DNA from: Cercis canadensis
Lineage: Eukaryota; Streptophyta; Magnoliopsida; Fabales; Fabaceae
Assembly (NCBI GenBank): GCA_003255065.1
Contig: QAOA01000580.1
Coordinates: 1,315,039 to 1,379,038, forward strand
Direction of reading: 5' to 3'
DNA length: 64,000 nt
Below are positions 1 through 15,503 of the stretch, piece after piece. The stretch's first letter is position 1. Every line of letters begins with the position of its first letter. A program made the translations under genes and the position numbers. Under the pieces are notes generated by a model. It made no database searches. It saw only the letters and a list, made by a program, of their open reading frames with translations, and was not told the origin of the DNA.

Positions 1-626
1 AAATTTGAATATAATAAATAATTAAATATACATGTATTCCGTACTCGGACCACAAAATCAGTTAAATATAAAAGAAACCAAGTGAATGTTGATTATATCG
101 AGATTTTTCTCTTTGAAAACATTAAAGACAAAAAAATAGGTAAAATGACTAAAAGAATACAAATTTTCAAAGCATTTACGCAAATAGAATAATTTAAAAA
201 TTATTTATTGATTTATTATAGTTTTAATTAAATTATTAATAAGTATAAAAAAAAAAGATATCACGTTATTTTGTAAATAGTATAACTCCAAAAAATTACA
301 CTACTTTGAAGTAATATAACTTTGCTTCAAAATAGTGTTACCCTTGGAGTCACGCTACTTATAAAGTAACGTGACTCATTTTATCTATGTCCTATAAATA
401 AAATAATTGAAAGTATATAATTTTGATAAATAATTTATCAAAATGCATTTTGTTAATGATTTTACTTATTTTTTGTCCTTAATATTTTCAAAGAGAAAAA
501 TCTCAATATAATTGATATCCGACCAAATCTTGTGGATCCTATCACTTGGTTTCTTTTATATTTAACTGATTTTGTGGTCCAAGTACGGAATACATGTATA
601 TTTAATTATTTATTATATTCAAATTT
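1..626. repeat. Fold-back element truncated by the left window edge
   Basis: Bases 1 to about 153 are repeated in inverted orientation at about 457-626. The outer part (for example ATACATGTATTCCGTACT at 29-46) pairs almost perfectly with the right arm. The right arm has about 30 extra bases near 515-545 that are absent from the left arm. The spacer at 155-455 is AT-rich and carries smaller imperfect repeats. The left end lies outside the window, so terminal repeats and a target duplication cannot be defined. It is probably a non-autonomous DNA transposon; no coding sequence was seen. Confidence 0.65.
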
Positions 627-1215
627 ATTTTTAATTTTCTTTTTGCTCATTTATTTTTCAAATGAAGCAAATAATATCACATATTTATGTTATTTGTTGC
701 ATTTGCTGTTAATCTGTCACAGATACCTGATCGGTTTTAAGACAGAAATAATGCATGACGCTTGAAATTGCTGACGCTTAGCTAGCTTTCGTTAATAGAG
801 ATTCACCCACTAGTGAAGCAGCTGTTGCTTAGAGGATAGCCAGAGAAAATCTGAACTGCCAACCAATGATTTTGTAAAACTACAGATAAACAACAGGGTA
901 CAATATGAAATCTCAAGATAAGTTCTTCAGGCCTGTCCTCTCCTTTCAGGTCTGTCACTTCAGACCCCAGAATACAGAATTGCCTAAAATATTATTTCTG
1001 CAGCAAAAATTCTTCACATCATTCTCTATGAGAATAGTTATTTTTTATATCAGGAAATATCATATCCTTCGTTACTTCTACAAATGCAACAGTTTCATCT
1101 AAAAACTCATCAACTAAGGAAGCTGGTGCGGTCATATATGGCAGCGAGGACCCTCTGTTGCAAAAATGCTTTGGCTGTAACATTATTAAGTAATACCTTC
1201 AGCAAACTGTTTCAA
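627..1215. other. Spacer and 3' flank of adenylosuccinate lyase
   Basis: This AT-rich stretch lies between the fold-back repeat and the stop codon of the minus-strand adenylosuccinate lyase gene. Its right part should hold that gene's 3' UTR. I see no convincing gene or repeat in it. Confidence 0.5.
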
Positions 1216-5141
<3,926 letters not shown>

Positions 5142-5833
5142 GAAAGCTGTGTTTGAAGGAATACAGAGGCACAGCAAATTCGCGGGTTTTTTTTCCCCTT
5201 TCCGGTTTTTCTTTCTGGCTTCCCTCCGGTTTGAGTGTAGCCCTACTAGTAAAAGGCGGAACCGCACCAGGCACCACCAAAGGTCGAAACTCAAATGAAT
5301 TTACTCATAATCGGGCTCCTGCACTTTTTCTTTAAAAAAATAAAAATGTGTTTTCGCCATGCTTTATGCATTACCCAAAAAAATGTTCACGACTTTATCA
5401 ATTCTCTTTCCAAAGAGAGATTTTTTTTTAAAAAAAGAGTTATTTTAAAATATATTTTTATTTACTCGAATTGCGGCTCTCACCCACTTTTCTAATCGTG
5501 GTCATGTAAATAAATAAATATATATATATGGCTATTATGGCTATTTTATTTTTATAGTGTGTGGAAAAAAGTTTGGCATATATACAGCAAATTAATATGA
5601 TGGCTGGAACTTGGAGCATACAAGTGTGCGTATTGCAATAAAAATAAATAATTATGCCTTAATCATACCTCTGATTCTTTAAAGTTTAAACCACGTTCCA
5701 AATAGGTAGTAATTTGGAAAAATGATTTATAAGTATCAAATATAAACATTTTATCCTAATAATAATTTTTTTAAAAAAATACTCAAAAAATGATTATCCA
5801 TAATATTTTAATTAAAAAAAATTATTTGTATGT
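5142..5833. other. Upstream region of adenylosuccinate lyase
   Basis: This spacer holds the 5' UTR and promoter side of the minus-strand adenylosuccinate lyase gene. The frame of exon 1 stays open to about 5294 but offers no earlier ATG. The rest is AT-rich, with a short TA run near 5515-5530. No gene was seen. Confidence 0.4.
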
Positions 5834-6507
5834 AAAGTTTAAGAGTAAAATATACTTTTCGTTATTGAATTATTTCTTAAATATTACTTTAGTATCTGAT
5901 TTATTTTTAATGTCATTTTAATTCTAAAATACTTGTTTTGCCAACCAAATCACTCTTTCATAAGTAGAGATGATAATTTGACCCATACTTAATAGGGACC
6001 CACTATTTTTACCTTGTCGAATAGGGGTATGAGATAGAAAAAAATGGGTATGAAGATTTAAATGGATAATTTTATGAGGTTGAGGCTGAAAATGGGGAAG
6101 ACAGTATCCGCTCTGTCCTACCCTGTCCCATATTGTACATAAATATATATAAATAAATACAGAAATATATAATATACATTACATAAAAAAAAAAAACTTC
6201 ATTTCCTAAAATCATAGTTGTATAAGTAAATAAGGTGAGACATGGGACAAAGAGACATTCAATGGGGCGGAGATGGGCATGGGGATGTTCTTCGAAGATT
6301 GGGACAGAGAGTGCCTGCCACGTTCTATCCCTGCCCCATTGCCATCCCTATCCATAAGTACTAAAAATAATTATTAAATAATTAATTTATTTGGTAGAGT
6401 GATTATTTAATGACTAAAGTGACATAAAAAATAAATCAAAGACTAAAATAATATTTAATAAAAAATTCAAAAAAAAATATTTAACTCTAAATTTAAATAA
6501 ACAATTG
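5834..6507. mobile_element. Fold-back MITE, Mutator-like, interrupted by an hAT-like element
   Basis: Arms at about 5834-5956 and 6359-6507 are inverted copies; for example TTTATTTTTAATGTCATTTTA on the left matches the complement of the AAAGTGACATAAAAAATAAA region on the right. Identical 9-bp direct repeats TTTGTATGT lie at 5825-5833 and 6508-6516, a length typical of Mutator-superfamily insertion. The outermost bases of the two arms match poorly, so the exact ends are uncertain. The middle is filled by a separate hAT-like insertion (5965-6350). No coding capacity. Confidence 0.55.
5965..6350. mobile_element. hAT-like non-autonomous element, copy 1 (386 bp)
   Basis: It starts TAGAGATGATAATTTGACCC and ends CCCCATTGCCATCCCTA, which are imperfect terminal inverted repeats. 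Flanks TTCATAAG (5957-5964) and TCCATAAG (6351-6358) form an 8-bp target duplication with one mismatch, the usual hAT length. Its left half is related to the copy at 60753-61508 and to the half copy at 34846-35018. The inside has a TA-rich centre and G-rich stretches of the GGGGCGGAGATGGG kind. No transposase. Confidence 0.7.
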
Positions 6508-6516
6508 TTTGTATGT

Positions 6517-7550
6517 TAATTTTAACCGTATGAGAATACGTAAAATACATTCTTTTTCTTTATGATTTATTTCAAACATGAATATATGAAAATAAAAGTC
6601 TTAAAATACTGTGCTGCTCAAATTATATCTTTAGAGAGACTTTTAGGTGTTTCAAATGCTTAAAAAGTTTGAAAATTAGTATAATCACATTTCCGTCATA
6701 ACAATCTCTAATGCAAGTTAACTTCATTTCTTAAATATTAAAACCCCATGGGTTACACGCTAGTTAACATATAACATATTCTAGCAGTATCAAGTTCCAG
6801 GTTTTACAAGCTATTTATCACGCTAATCAAAGTTTGATAAACCCAAGCTACCAATGTGAGAAATTTAGGTAATTTGCTAAAAATCAGAGCCACCAATTTT
6901 ATTTTATATTTTTGATAAATCCGTCCTAATTGAGAAGATAGATAAGGCAATGCTAAATCAAAATTATGATTCCTAATTTGATAGCACATATCTAAAAGAA
7001 ATGTGGTTTTTCAGATAGTGTCTTCATTTTTCTCTCTTTAACATTTTGTTGCCAAAATCAAAGCAGAGTCCATAGTTAAAGAAAATTTGGTCAGTTTCAG
7101 CTTTGCCTACGCTTTATAATTGCATTCGACCGTCTGACATGGCGCTAAGAAGCAACAACTAGACCAGCACACTACACGTACGTACGCAGTTTGCAGAACA
7201 CAGATAGAGACAGCCAAGTGACTCAAGCACAAAGTCACAAACTAACAAACAGTGGGGCAAGCAGCTCTCTACCATATCTCTTTATAGGACCAGACCATAA
7301 CCACATAAATACTAGCGATGCTAATTAACCATACCCAAATGCCATTTCATCAGCCTATCTACTCAGTACTCACACCACCTGCCACGTGGCACTACAATAC
7401 ACAATTAGCCACTTATCTGCTATCCCCCCTCCTCTCCATTCCCATCCCAATGCAATAACAGACTCAACACATTACTGCAAGTGCAAGCAAAAGCAGAGAA
7501 CCTTTGAATACAGCAAGCAGGAAAAGCTCTCCCTTGCACATTTTGCAGCC
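6517..7550. other. Promoter-side spacer of SBPase
   Basis: No gene was seen between the fold-back element and the SBPase start codon. A TATA-like stretch lies near 7281-7310 and a G-box at 7383-7388. From about 7480 the sequence resembles a leader, rich in CAAG and GAAAAG. Confidence 0.4.
7383..7388. promoter_or_regulatory. G-box CACGTG upstream of SBPase
   Basis: A perfect GCCACGTGGC palindrome (7381-7390) lies 163 bases before the SBPase ATG. G-boxes bind bZIP and bHLH/PIF factors and are common in light-regulated photosynthesis genes. It may fall in the promoter or the leader, since the transcription start is unknown. A role here is inferred from position only. Confidence 0.4.
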
Positions 7551-9741
7551 ATGGAGACAGGTATAGCATGCTATGCCCGTGGGGCTTTTCTGCCTAGTGT
7601 TTCTTCCAAGCACTCTCCACCATCCCTCTCTCCATCTTTTGGCTTCAGGGTATGTGAAATCAAATAGTTCCATTGTGAATATTGAGTAAAGCTTTCAACT
7701 TTCTGTAACTTCTATATGGGGTATTGATACCAAAACGAAGAAAGGAAAATGAATGTTTTCATGATGATATAAATGGCAGAATCTGAAATCAAGCTCTTTC
7801 TTTGGAGAATCACTAAGAGTAGCACCCAAATCAACACTAAAGGTTTCGAAGACAAAGGATAGTTCACTTGTTACCAGATGTGAAATTGGTGACAGCCTGG
7901 TAAGTTAGTTACACTGCTAAAAGTGAATATCTGATTAAGCTAAATTCTGAAGGGCTGAAAGCTTCCTTTGTCAAACACATAGCAATTGTGCTTTACATGT
8001 ACTGTGAAATCAGCTGAGGTTGATTGATGTCCGTGGAATTGTAGGAAGAGTTCCTTACAAAGGCAACACCGGATAAGGGGCTGATTAGGTTGTTGGTGTG
8101 CTTGGGAGAATCATTAAGAACTATTGCCTTCAAAGTGAAGACAGCTTCTTGTGGTGGAACACAATGTGTTAATTCCTTTGGAGACGAGCAACTTGCTGTG
8201 GATATGCTGGCCAACAAGCTTCTTTTTGAGGTTAGCCTCAGTGTGGTCAATAAGTTCCAATCTGATCAAACTATAGAAAAATAGTAGCTTCTATATACGT
8301 GGCTCTTTTTATTTGATTTCATTTCCCTATTAAAACTTGATCTCCAATCTCAATGTTATTCTGCATACAACCAGTAGCCAACTGGTTGTAATTGTCCATT
8401 TGAATTCATTATTCATTTTTTGTCATTGAAAATACAATGTCTTCAAATTTCATTTATATATGAATGACTTGAGAACCAATTCTAAAACCTTGTATGTTCT
8501 ATGCACAGGCCTTAGAATACTCACACTTCTGCAAGTATGCTTGCTCAGAAGAAATTCCTGAGCTCCAGGACATGGGAGGTCCAGTTGAAGGTCTGTAATT
8601 TTTCTATTAAACTAAGCTATTAAAATAAAAATCTGAAACCTCATAGAAAGACAGCATCTTTGAGGTTATACATATTTGTGAATATTGACCAACAGGTGGA
8701 TTTAGTGTTGCATTTGACCCACTTGATGGATCCAGTATTGTGGACACAAATTTCACAGTAGGCACCATCTTCGGCGTGTGGCCTGGAGATAAGTTAACTG
8801 GGGTCACTGGAAGAGATCAAGTTGCAGCAGCTATGGGGATTTTTGGCCCTAGAACCACCTATGTCCTTGCTCTTAAGGACTACCCTGGCACACATGAATT
8901 TCTTCTGCTTGATGAAGGTTAGCTTGATGCCACAAATTTAAAGAGAATTTAATTTAGTAAGAAGCAGTTGCATATTCTGATATTCTCATGCTAATCTTCT
9001 TAACGAACTCTAAAACCTCTCGGTTAGAAAATTATTTCTATTCCTTTTTTTGTAATTTTCATTGATGTGCAAGACTTCATCAAATTAATGACAATGGTAT
9101 CTGACTCATTTATCAGGAAAATGGCAGCATGTTAAAGACACCACAAGTATTGGTGAAGGAAAAATGTTCTCTCCTGGAAATTTGAGAGCTACATCTGACA
9201 ACCCTAATTATGACAAGGTCTAACTATACTCATTAGAAAAAGGGAAAAAAAAACTGGTGTTATAACGTTTAGAGATAAACACTTACATCTTTGGGTGTGT
9301 TTCAACAGTTGATCAACTACTATGTCAGAGAGAAATACACATTGAGATATACTGGAGGAATGGTGCCAGATGTCAACCAGGTCTATTCTCAACACAGTCA
9401 TACATAGTATTATTATAATCACTGTTTATGATTTCTAAATGTCTTCTTCTTGTCTATAGATTATTGTAAAAGAGAAAGGTATCTTCACAAATGTAGCATC
9501 CCCATCTGCGAAAGCCAAGCTGAGACTGCTGTTTGAGGTAGCTCCTTTAGGCTTACTGATTGAAAAGGCTGGAGGTTTCAGCAGTGATGGCCATCAATCT
9601 GTGCTAGACAAGGTCATCGATAATATTGATGCCAGAACTCAAGTTGCTTATGGATCCAAGGAAGAGATTATCCGATTTGAAGAAACCCTGTATGGAAAAT
9701 CCAGGCTCAAGGGTGGAGTACCTGTTGGAGCAGCTGCTTAA
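7551..9741 (+). CDS. Sedoheptulose-1,7-bisphosphatase, chloroplast precursor (8 exons)
   Basis: The enzyme hydrolyses sedoheptulose-1,7-bisphosphate to sedoheptulose-7-phosphate in the Calvin cycle in the chloroplast stroma. Exons: 7551-7649, 7780-7899, 8045-8230, 8509-8590, 8696-8917, 9117-9217, 9309-9380, 9460-9741. All introns are GT-AG and the joined frame gives 387 aa, the usual length. The N-terminus [13 protein letters not shown] starts a Ser-rich transit peptide; CEIG near residue 66 is near the mature start. SCGGTQC (Cys109 and Cys114) is the thioredoxin-sensitive redox pair. [13 protein letters not shown] (about 170-182) is the sugar-bisphosphatase metal/phosphate signature. [11 protein letters not shown] and [12 protein letters not shown] lie in the C-terminal half. 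The only in-frame ATG of exon 1 was taken as start; a GTG 165 bases upstream in the same frame is not credible. Thioredoxin activation in light is known for the family. Confidence 0.97.
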
Positions 9742-10400
9742 GCAGCAATTCAGTGTTAACGTTCTTCTTTTTGTTTCTTTTTTCACAAGATACATGCTAT
9801 CTCACAAACAAGTTTGTAAATTGAGTGACAGAATGTGGACAGGGCACCCATTTCTGAGCATGCATGTATTCTATCATTCTTAATGAATGATAGATACTTT
9901 GTTAATTAAGCACCAATCTAAATGGTTTCCTAGTTCAGGCAGAATTATATTTATTTTATTAATTGAAAATGTACTATGTCTTGAAATGTAACTACCATGA
10001 TTTTGAAGACATTTTTTTTTTAATGCTTTACTAAGTTCATAATGCTCTTTCTCTTTCTTCTCCTCCAACTAATACAAATAATAAAAGAAACAGCTTTCCT
10101 TATCTTTGGAGCAATCGCAGGAGCATCTTATTTATTATCATAGTTACATGAAAATGAAATATACAAGAGAAACCTTTTCAGACGACGAAAATTACTAAGT
10201 CAGGTCTTGGAGTTATATTTCCTCAAAGCATGTTTTGTTTTTCAACTGAACATGACAAAAACAGCCTTGAATCTCACGACTACTTCGCAAGATATAAGCT
10301 GCATTTTTATAGACAACTTTAATACCGAAGATCTGACCATTATTATGAAGAAATAGCCTCCACCATATGGTTACCAACTTCAAACATAATAGGAATCAAC
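9742..10400. other. SBPase 3' region and upstream of the SRPBCC gene
   Basis: The left part should be the SBPase 3' UTR. The right part should hold the promoter and leader of the SRPBCC gene. No repeat or additional gene was recognised. Confidence 0.4.
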
Positions 10401-11005
10401 ATGGTATGGTATATGTCTTCATTTTATGATCTCACCCTTTTTCTTTTCATTTTATGCATTCTATTTGATAGCTCTATACCAAAATTGAGCTCTTACATTT
10501 ATTGCAGGCAATTGATGTGGACAAGGATAAGTGGCATGGTTCAGTTTGTGGCATAGTTGGTGCACCTATTGACGAAGTATGGGCCATGGTTTCTCAAACT
10601 AAGCGACTAATAGAATGGATGCCAATGGTAGAAAGATGCACTGCCTTGTCTGGAGAAGAAGATGAACAAGGGTTTGTTCGGCTAATTTCTGGGTTTTTGT
10701 TTCCTCAACAAGATGGAGATAGGTCATGGATTAAGGAGAGGTTGGTTTCATTGGACTCTTCATCACATAGTTACGTTTACAGAATGGAAGCAAGCAATGT
10801 AGGCTTAGATGGATCTGTAAATTCACTAAAACTAGCAGATTATGGGGATGACTCTACTCTTGTTCACTGGTCATTTGAGATAAACCCTTTGGAAGATGTA
10901 TGTGAGGACAGTATAGTGGATTATCTGGGATTTCTCTATAAATCTTGCATAAATAGGATCGAGGGTGCTATAAAAGCCGCATCAACAAATGTTTCAGCAG
11001 CATAG
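10401..11005 (+). CDS. SRPBCC / lachrymatory-factor-synthase-like protein
   Basis: This is a small polyketide-cyclase/Bet v 1-fold (SRPBCC) protein, the family annotated in plants as lachrymatory-factor-synthase-like and related to PYR/PYL ABA receptors. These proteins bind small hydrophobic ligands; the ligand here is unknown. The large exon 10508-11005 reads AIDVDKDKWHGSVCGIVGAP and continues with APIDEVWAMV, RLIEWMPMVERC, GFVRLISG, WIKERLVSLD, YRMEASNVG, TLVHWSFEINP and a C-terminal helix YKSCINRIEGAIKAA. This exon has no in-frame ATG at its start and is preceded by a good acceptor (TTATTGCAG, 10499-10507). A lone ATG at 10401-10403, directly followed by GTATGG, would give exon 1 and a 104-bp phase-0 intron, and a 166-aa protein starting MAIDVDKDKW. 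The fold is clear; the first exon is inferred. Confidence 0.8.
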
Positions 11006-12448
11006 TGGGTAGTATCTACATTTCTTTTTGATTTTTGGTAAAAGAGCATCTAAGTATTCATATATAATCTCCTTTGCAATTAGTATGTATATGAGTTGGA
11101 GTCATAATAATGTGAATAATGTTATTCGAATAATGACTGCCTCCTGATGGCACCAATATATTATATTTATTCTCCTTTTTTATTGCCTTATGCCACTTTA
11201 AGTAGTTATTATTATTATTATTAATTAATTAATTTTTTTTGGTTTTATCAAAGGCTACAATCCTCTCTTTTAAATCATATTCCACTCTTTTTCAATAATA
11301 GAATTTGAATTGGAGAATTCTATAATAGAATGTCTATAAGGGTGTCTCCAAAGAGACACATTAAGTTATCAATTCTACAATAATTTTTATTTTTGTAAAT
11401 AATTCTACAATAATTTATATCATCAAAAGCGTTACTTTAATATAATAACCAAAATGTGGTCTCAAAAACCATGCATTTCTTTTGACTTTGGACCAAAACA
11501 GAGCACAGTAAGTGAAGCCTGTTTCAGACATCACCTTTAACGTTTAACATGTACATTGTTTCAATTCAATACATAAAAACAGTTAAAAGTCTTTAACCGT
11601 GTTTGGCATCTGACATTGGTAAGCTATGAAGATACACATCTTAAGCAATGCTAATGAATTAAACTCTTCCAACTACTTGATGGAAAGAGATGTCTGAAGG
11701 AATGAGTATTACATGAATAACGCAAAAAAGGTGGAGTTTTGAACATCTTGACCCTGTAAAGGTGATTTTGCAGAAGTGCAAACGCAGCATCTTTCCTCAT
11801 AGGATATGGAAAAATCCTAGTGAAAAAGATGTGCCATTTGAATTTTGCAGGGTGGGAATATGTTACAGACTCTTCATCTATATTCTTCTAAAACTTTTAC
11901 ACATCCAATCAAGGATAAGCTGAAAATTATAGGCCAACCATAAAATTATATTGTCGTTAACATCAGAAACTCTCTCTCTAAGCGTGTATGGACCATCACC
12001 CACTGCCACAATGGGGCAAGGTATTCTATATACCCTTCTGGAAGAGAAGAGTACAGCTTCAAATACATAGATACATAGAAAAAAAAACTAAGCAAACGGA
12101 AGAAAATTAAGAAACGTGTTCTGGGTAATGAGAAAGAGAGATTTACAGCTGAGAAGTATGTTTCAACTCACAGAACGGTTTCCATCAGCTGAAAATGGCG
12201 GAAATGGATTACATCGAAACCGACAGATGAGGACTACCTTGTGTAATATGCAAGAAAACTTGGTAAAATTTAAGTTTGGTTTTCTTATTCACCTACCGTA
12301 CGTAAAACGACATGGCATCAAAAGAGTGTTACATTATATAACGTTGAGGTGGCTGGTCACATGCTATTAGTATTCATAGATAGCAGAAGATTAATAATAA
12401 GGGTCAGAGAAGAATTGGAGAGACAGAGAAAAACTTAAGTTGAAGAGA
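11006..12448. other. Spacer upstream of laccase
   Basis: This AT-rich spacer holds the 3' region of the SRPBCC gene and the laccase promoter. Short repeats such as TTCTACAATAATTT (near 11373 and 11403) occur. No gene, tRNA or clear transposon was seen. Confidence 0.4.
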
Positions 12449-15154
12449 ATGGAGCCACGACTTCTGGCATTGTTTCTGATGGCTCTTTCGTTGCCGGCAT
12501 TTGTTCAGTGCTTGGTGCGTCACTACAATTTCAGAGTAAGTACATTTCCTATAGTTGTTTTGCAAGTTGATGGCAAGTGACATGAGACTAAAGACAAAGA
12601 ATAAAAATAACTGGCATTTATCAAACATCATTGATTATCACTGAAAGGAACAAAAGCAAAATAAACTTGCCCTGCATCAAAGGGATAGAAGAGTACTAAC
12701 AGTTTTATCATAATACCCATAAATCACTATCCACAGGGCCAAGAGAAATGGTGAAGAGTAAAACATTGATTTCTAGCATCCCAATACCTCAATTATGATA
12801 ATGAATTGATGTGTACAGGTGGTCACGACGAACACAACAAAGCTTTGCTCAACAAAGTCTTTTGTTACTGTCAACGGGCAATTTCCAGGGCCAACTCTGT
12901 ATGCGAGGGAGGATGATACCGTAATTGTAAGGGTCATTAACCATGTCAAAGAGAACGTTACAATCCACTGGTGAGAACTACTTGCCTTGAACAAATTGCA
13001 TGGAATTGGTTATGATTGATGAAATTAGACACTGTGACTAGATGTGATTTTGGATTGACGGCAGGCATGGAATCAAACAGTTTCGAACGGGTTGGTCAGA
13101 TGGACCAGGTTATGTCACACAATGCCCTATCCCGCCAGGGCAGAGCTATATCTACAACTTCACCATCACAGGCCAAAGAGGCACACTTCTTTGGCATGCA
13201 CATGTGAATTGGCTGAGGGCTACTGTGCATGGCGCCATTGTCATATTGCCCAAGCGAGGCATTCCTTATCCGTTTCCCAAACCTGACAAACAAAAGATCA
13301 TAATTCTAGGTCAGCTATGAGTTTACTGATTCAACTGTGTTTCCTTAGCACTTGTGAGGTTACCAATAGCTTGTCCTCAAATTTATTCATGTACATCATT
13401 GGTTTATTTACATATATTAAGGTTGTTCTGTTTAAGTTCAGGAGAATGGTGGAAATCTGACGTTGAAGCTGTACTCCAAGAGTCTACAAATTCTGGTTTC
13501 CCTCCAAACGTATCAGATGCACATACCATAAATGGTCATCCAGGACCAGTTCCAGGTTGCTTTTCACAAGGTACAATTATTAGAGGGATACTCTATAAAG
13601 CTCACTATGTTTTAAACCCAATAAAACCTTTTCATCCTTTGCTTCAATGATCATACAAATTATATTAGGGAGGATTACCAAAAAAGAAAGCTAAAGAAAA
13701 TGTGTTTGAAAAACAGAAAAATTACCACTTAAAATCACATAATGACCATTGGTCATCATGTTGTTGCCTGTTGGTATAAAACACATTTTCCTCAGCTTTC
13801 TCTTTTGGTAATTCTCCCAACTATATACATATATATTGTCATTCTTGCTTGTGTTTTATGTCTGTCTTGAAATATATAGCTTTATCAACCTGTGCAGGGG
13901 GTTACACTCTTCATGTTGAAAGTGGCAAGACATACCTTCTGCGTATTGTAAATGCAGCTCTGAACGATGAGCTCTTCTTCAAAATTGGTGGGCATAAGCT
14001 AATTATAGTTGAAGCAGATGCCTCTTACGTTAAGCCTTTTGAGACTGACACAGTATTCTTGAGTCCAGGCCAAACCATAAATGCCCTTTTAAATACAAAC
14101 CAAGATGTTGGCAAGTACTTAATAGCAGTCACTCCTTTTATGGACGCTCCTATTTTATTTGACAACTTGACTGCAATAGGTACACTTCGCTACAATGGAA
14201 CGCCCGCTTATCCCAAAACAATCCTGACCAGTATTCCTTCTCTGAATGCAACCCCATTAACCTATAATTTCATTGATTCTCTCAGAAGCCTTAATTCAAA
14301 TGACTACCCTGCACAAGTTCCATTAACCATAGACCACTCTCTTTTATTCACAATATCGGTTGGGGTTAACCCATGCGATACATGCCTAAATGGGACCAAG
14401 CTTGTTTCTGATATAAACAATATCAGCTTTGTGTTACCAACCATAGCTCTTCTTCAAGCACACTATTTTAACATAAAGGGTGTTTTCACAGATGATTTTC
14501 CTGCAAACCCACCTATAGTTTTCAATTATACTGGTACTCAACCAGCAAATATCCAGACCAATAATGGCACAAAGGTATACAGATTGGCTTTCAATTCAAC
14601 AGTACAAGTTATTCTCCAGGGTACTGCGATGATAGCGCCAGAAAACCATCCCCTTCATCTGCATGGGTTCAATTTCTTTGTTGTTGGGAATGGGCTGGGG
14701 AACTTTGATCCAGAAAAGGATCCAAAAAGCTTCAATCTTGTTGACCCAGTTGAGAGAAACACAGTGGGGGTACCAAATGCTGGATGGATAGCAATCAGAT
14801 TCAGGGCAGACAATCCAGGTAGCTACAACTTTTTCTATTTTTAATATTTTCCCAAATATTTTTTATATTTCATTCTTCTCTGATATACTATTGCTAGATA
14901 TGAGGTTAGGTAAAAGGTGGTAACTTTGTCTCAAGAATAGTGGAAATTAGTTCACGAGATTATTTTATGAGAGGTTGTGACTGAGAATCTGTTGCTTAAA
15001 ATTCTTGGTTACGGTGAGTGCAGGTGTTTGGTTCATGCACTGCCACTTGGAAGTGCACACCACCTGGGGGCTTAAGATGGCTTTCTTGGTAGACAACGGA
15101 AAAGGCCCCAATCAGTCACTGCTCCGACCTCCATATGACCTTCCAAAATGCTAG
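12449..15154 (+). CDS. Laccase, secreted multicopper oxidase (6 exons)
   Basis: Laccases oxidise phenolics such as monolignols or flavonoids in the cell wall while reducing O2 to water. Exons: 12449-12535, 12819-12970, 13065-13309, 13442-13570, 13898-14818, 15024-15154; all GT-AG, joined product 554 aa. The signal peptide is [18 protein letters not shown], cut near [10 protein letters not shown]. All copper motifs are present: HWHG (across the exon 2/3 border), [18 protein letters not shown] and [16 protein letters not shown]. The residue ten after the Cys of HCH, usually the axial position of the type-1 copper, is in the non-polar GLKM stretch. Many N-x-S/T sites suggest N-glycosylation. The sequence looks closest to the LAC14/LAC15-like group as I recall it, but I could not align it. 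Intron 4 carries a small MITE (13668-13818). Confidence 0.95.
13668..13818. mobile_element. Small MITE-like inverted repeat in laccase intron 4 (151 bp)
   Basis: GGGAGGATTACCAAAA at 13668 is mirrored by TTTTGGTAATTCTCCC ending at 13818. Pairing continues inwards through AAAGCT and AAAATGTGTTT to about 40 bp per arm. The loop includes ATGACCATTGGTCAT, itself a perfect palindrome. No target duplication is obvious. It lies wholly inside intron 13571-13897 and disturbs no splice site. Confidence 0.6.
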
Positions 15155-15497
15155 AATTTCCGATGCAAAAGGCATTAAAGGAAAACCACACTGTGTACTA
15201 ATCTGGAGAGTTGTGAGGTCAGGGTTTAATGGGAGAGCAAAATTCTTAGTAAAATTGAAAAACAACACAATGGTTTTTATAGAGAAGGAAAAGCTTAGAA
15301 GGAATCAATAAATTTCCTGTAGACAGCAATTGCCACGGCTTCTCTTTTTTGTTTTTTCGTTTAAGCTAGAATGCAATCTGTAATTTTCGCGTGCATAAAA
15401 TTGTGAATGCGCTTGTTGAAATTCAGATGATTTTGTTCTTCTTCTTCTCTCTTCTCCTTGAGCAGTACAGCAGAATAAAATAAAGATATAGTGACGT
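15155..15497. other. Laccase 3' UTR and spacer before the tRNA gene
   Basis: This stretch follows the laccase stop codon and should contain its 3' UTR (AATAAA-like motifs near 15306 and 15475). No other feature was seen. Confidence 0.4.
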
Positions 15498-15502
15498 AAA
15501 AA
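15498..15502 (-). terminator. Pol III T-run after tRNA-Arg
   Basis: On the minus strand five T residues follow the tRNA 3' end after one base. This is a normal RNA polymerase III terminator. Confidence 0.6.
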
Positions 15503-15503
15503 C

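Noticed and set aside
7386..7550. Open frame upstream of the SBPase ATG, in the same frame
   Set aside because: It begins with GTG and has no ATG; its composition is leader-like and the family starts at [12 protein letters not shown] sequence.
12116..12370. Open frame upstream of laccase
   Set aside because: No recognisable protein features, and it lies in the probable promoter.
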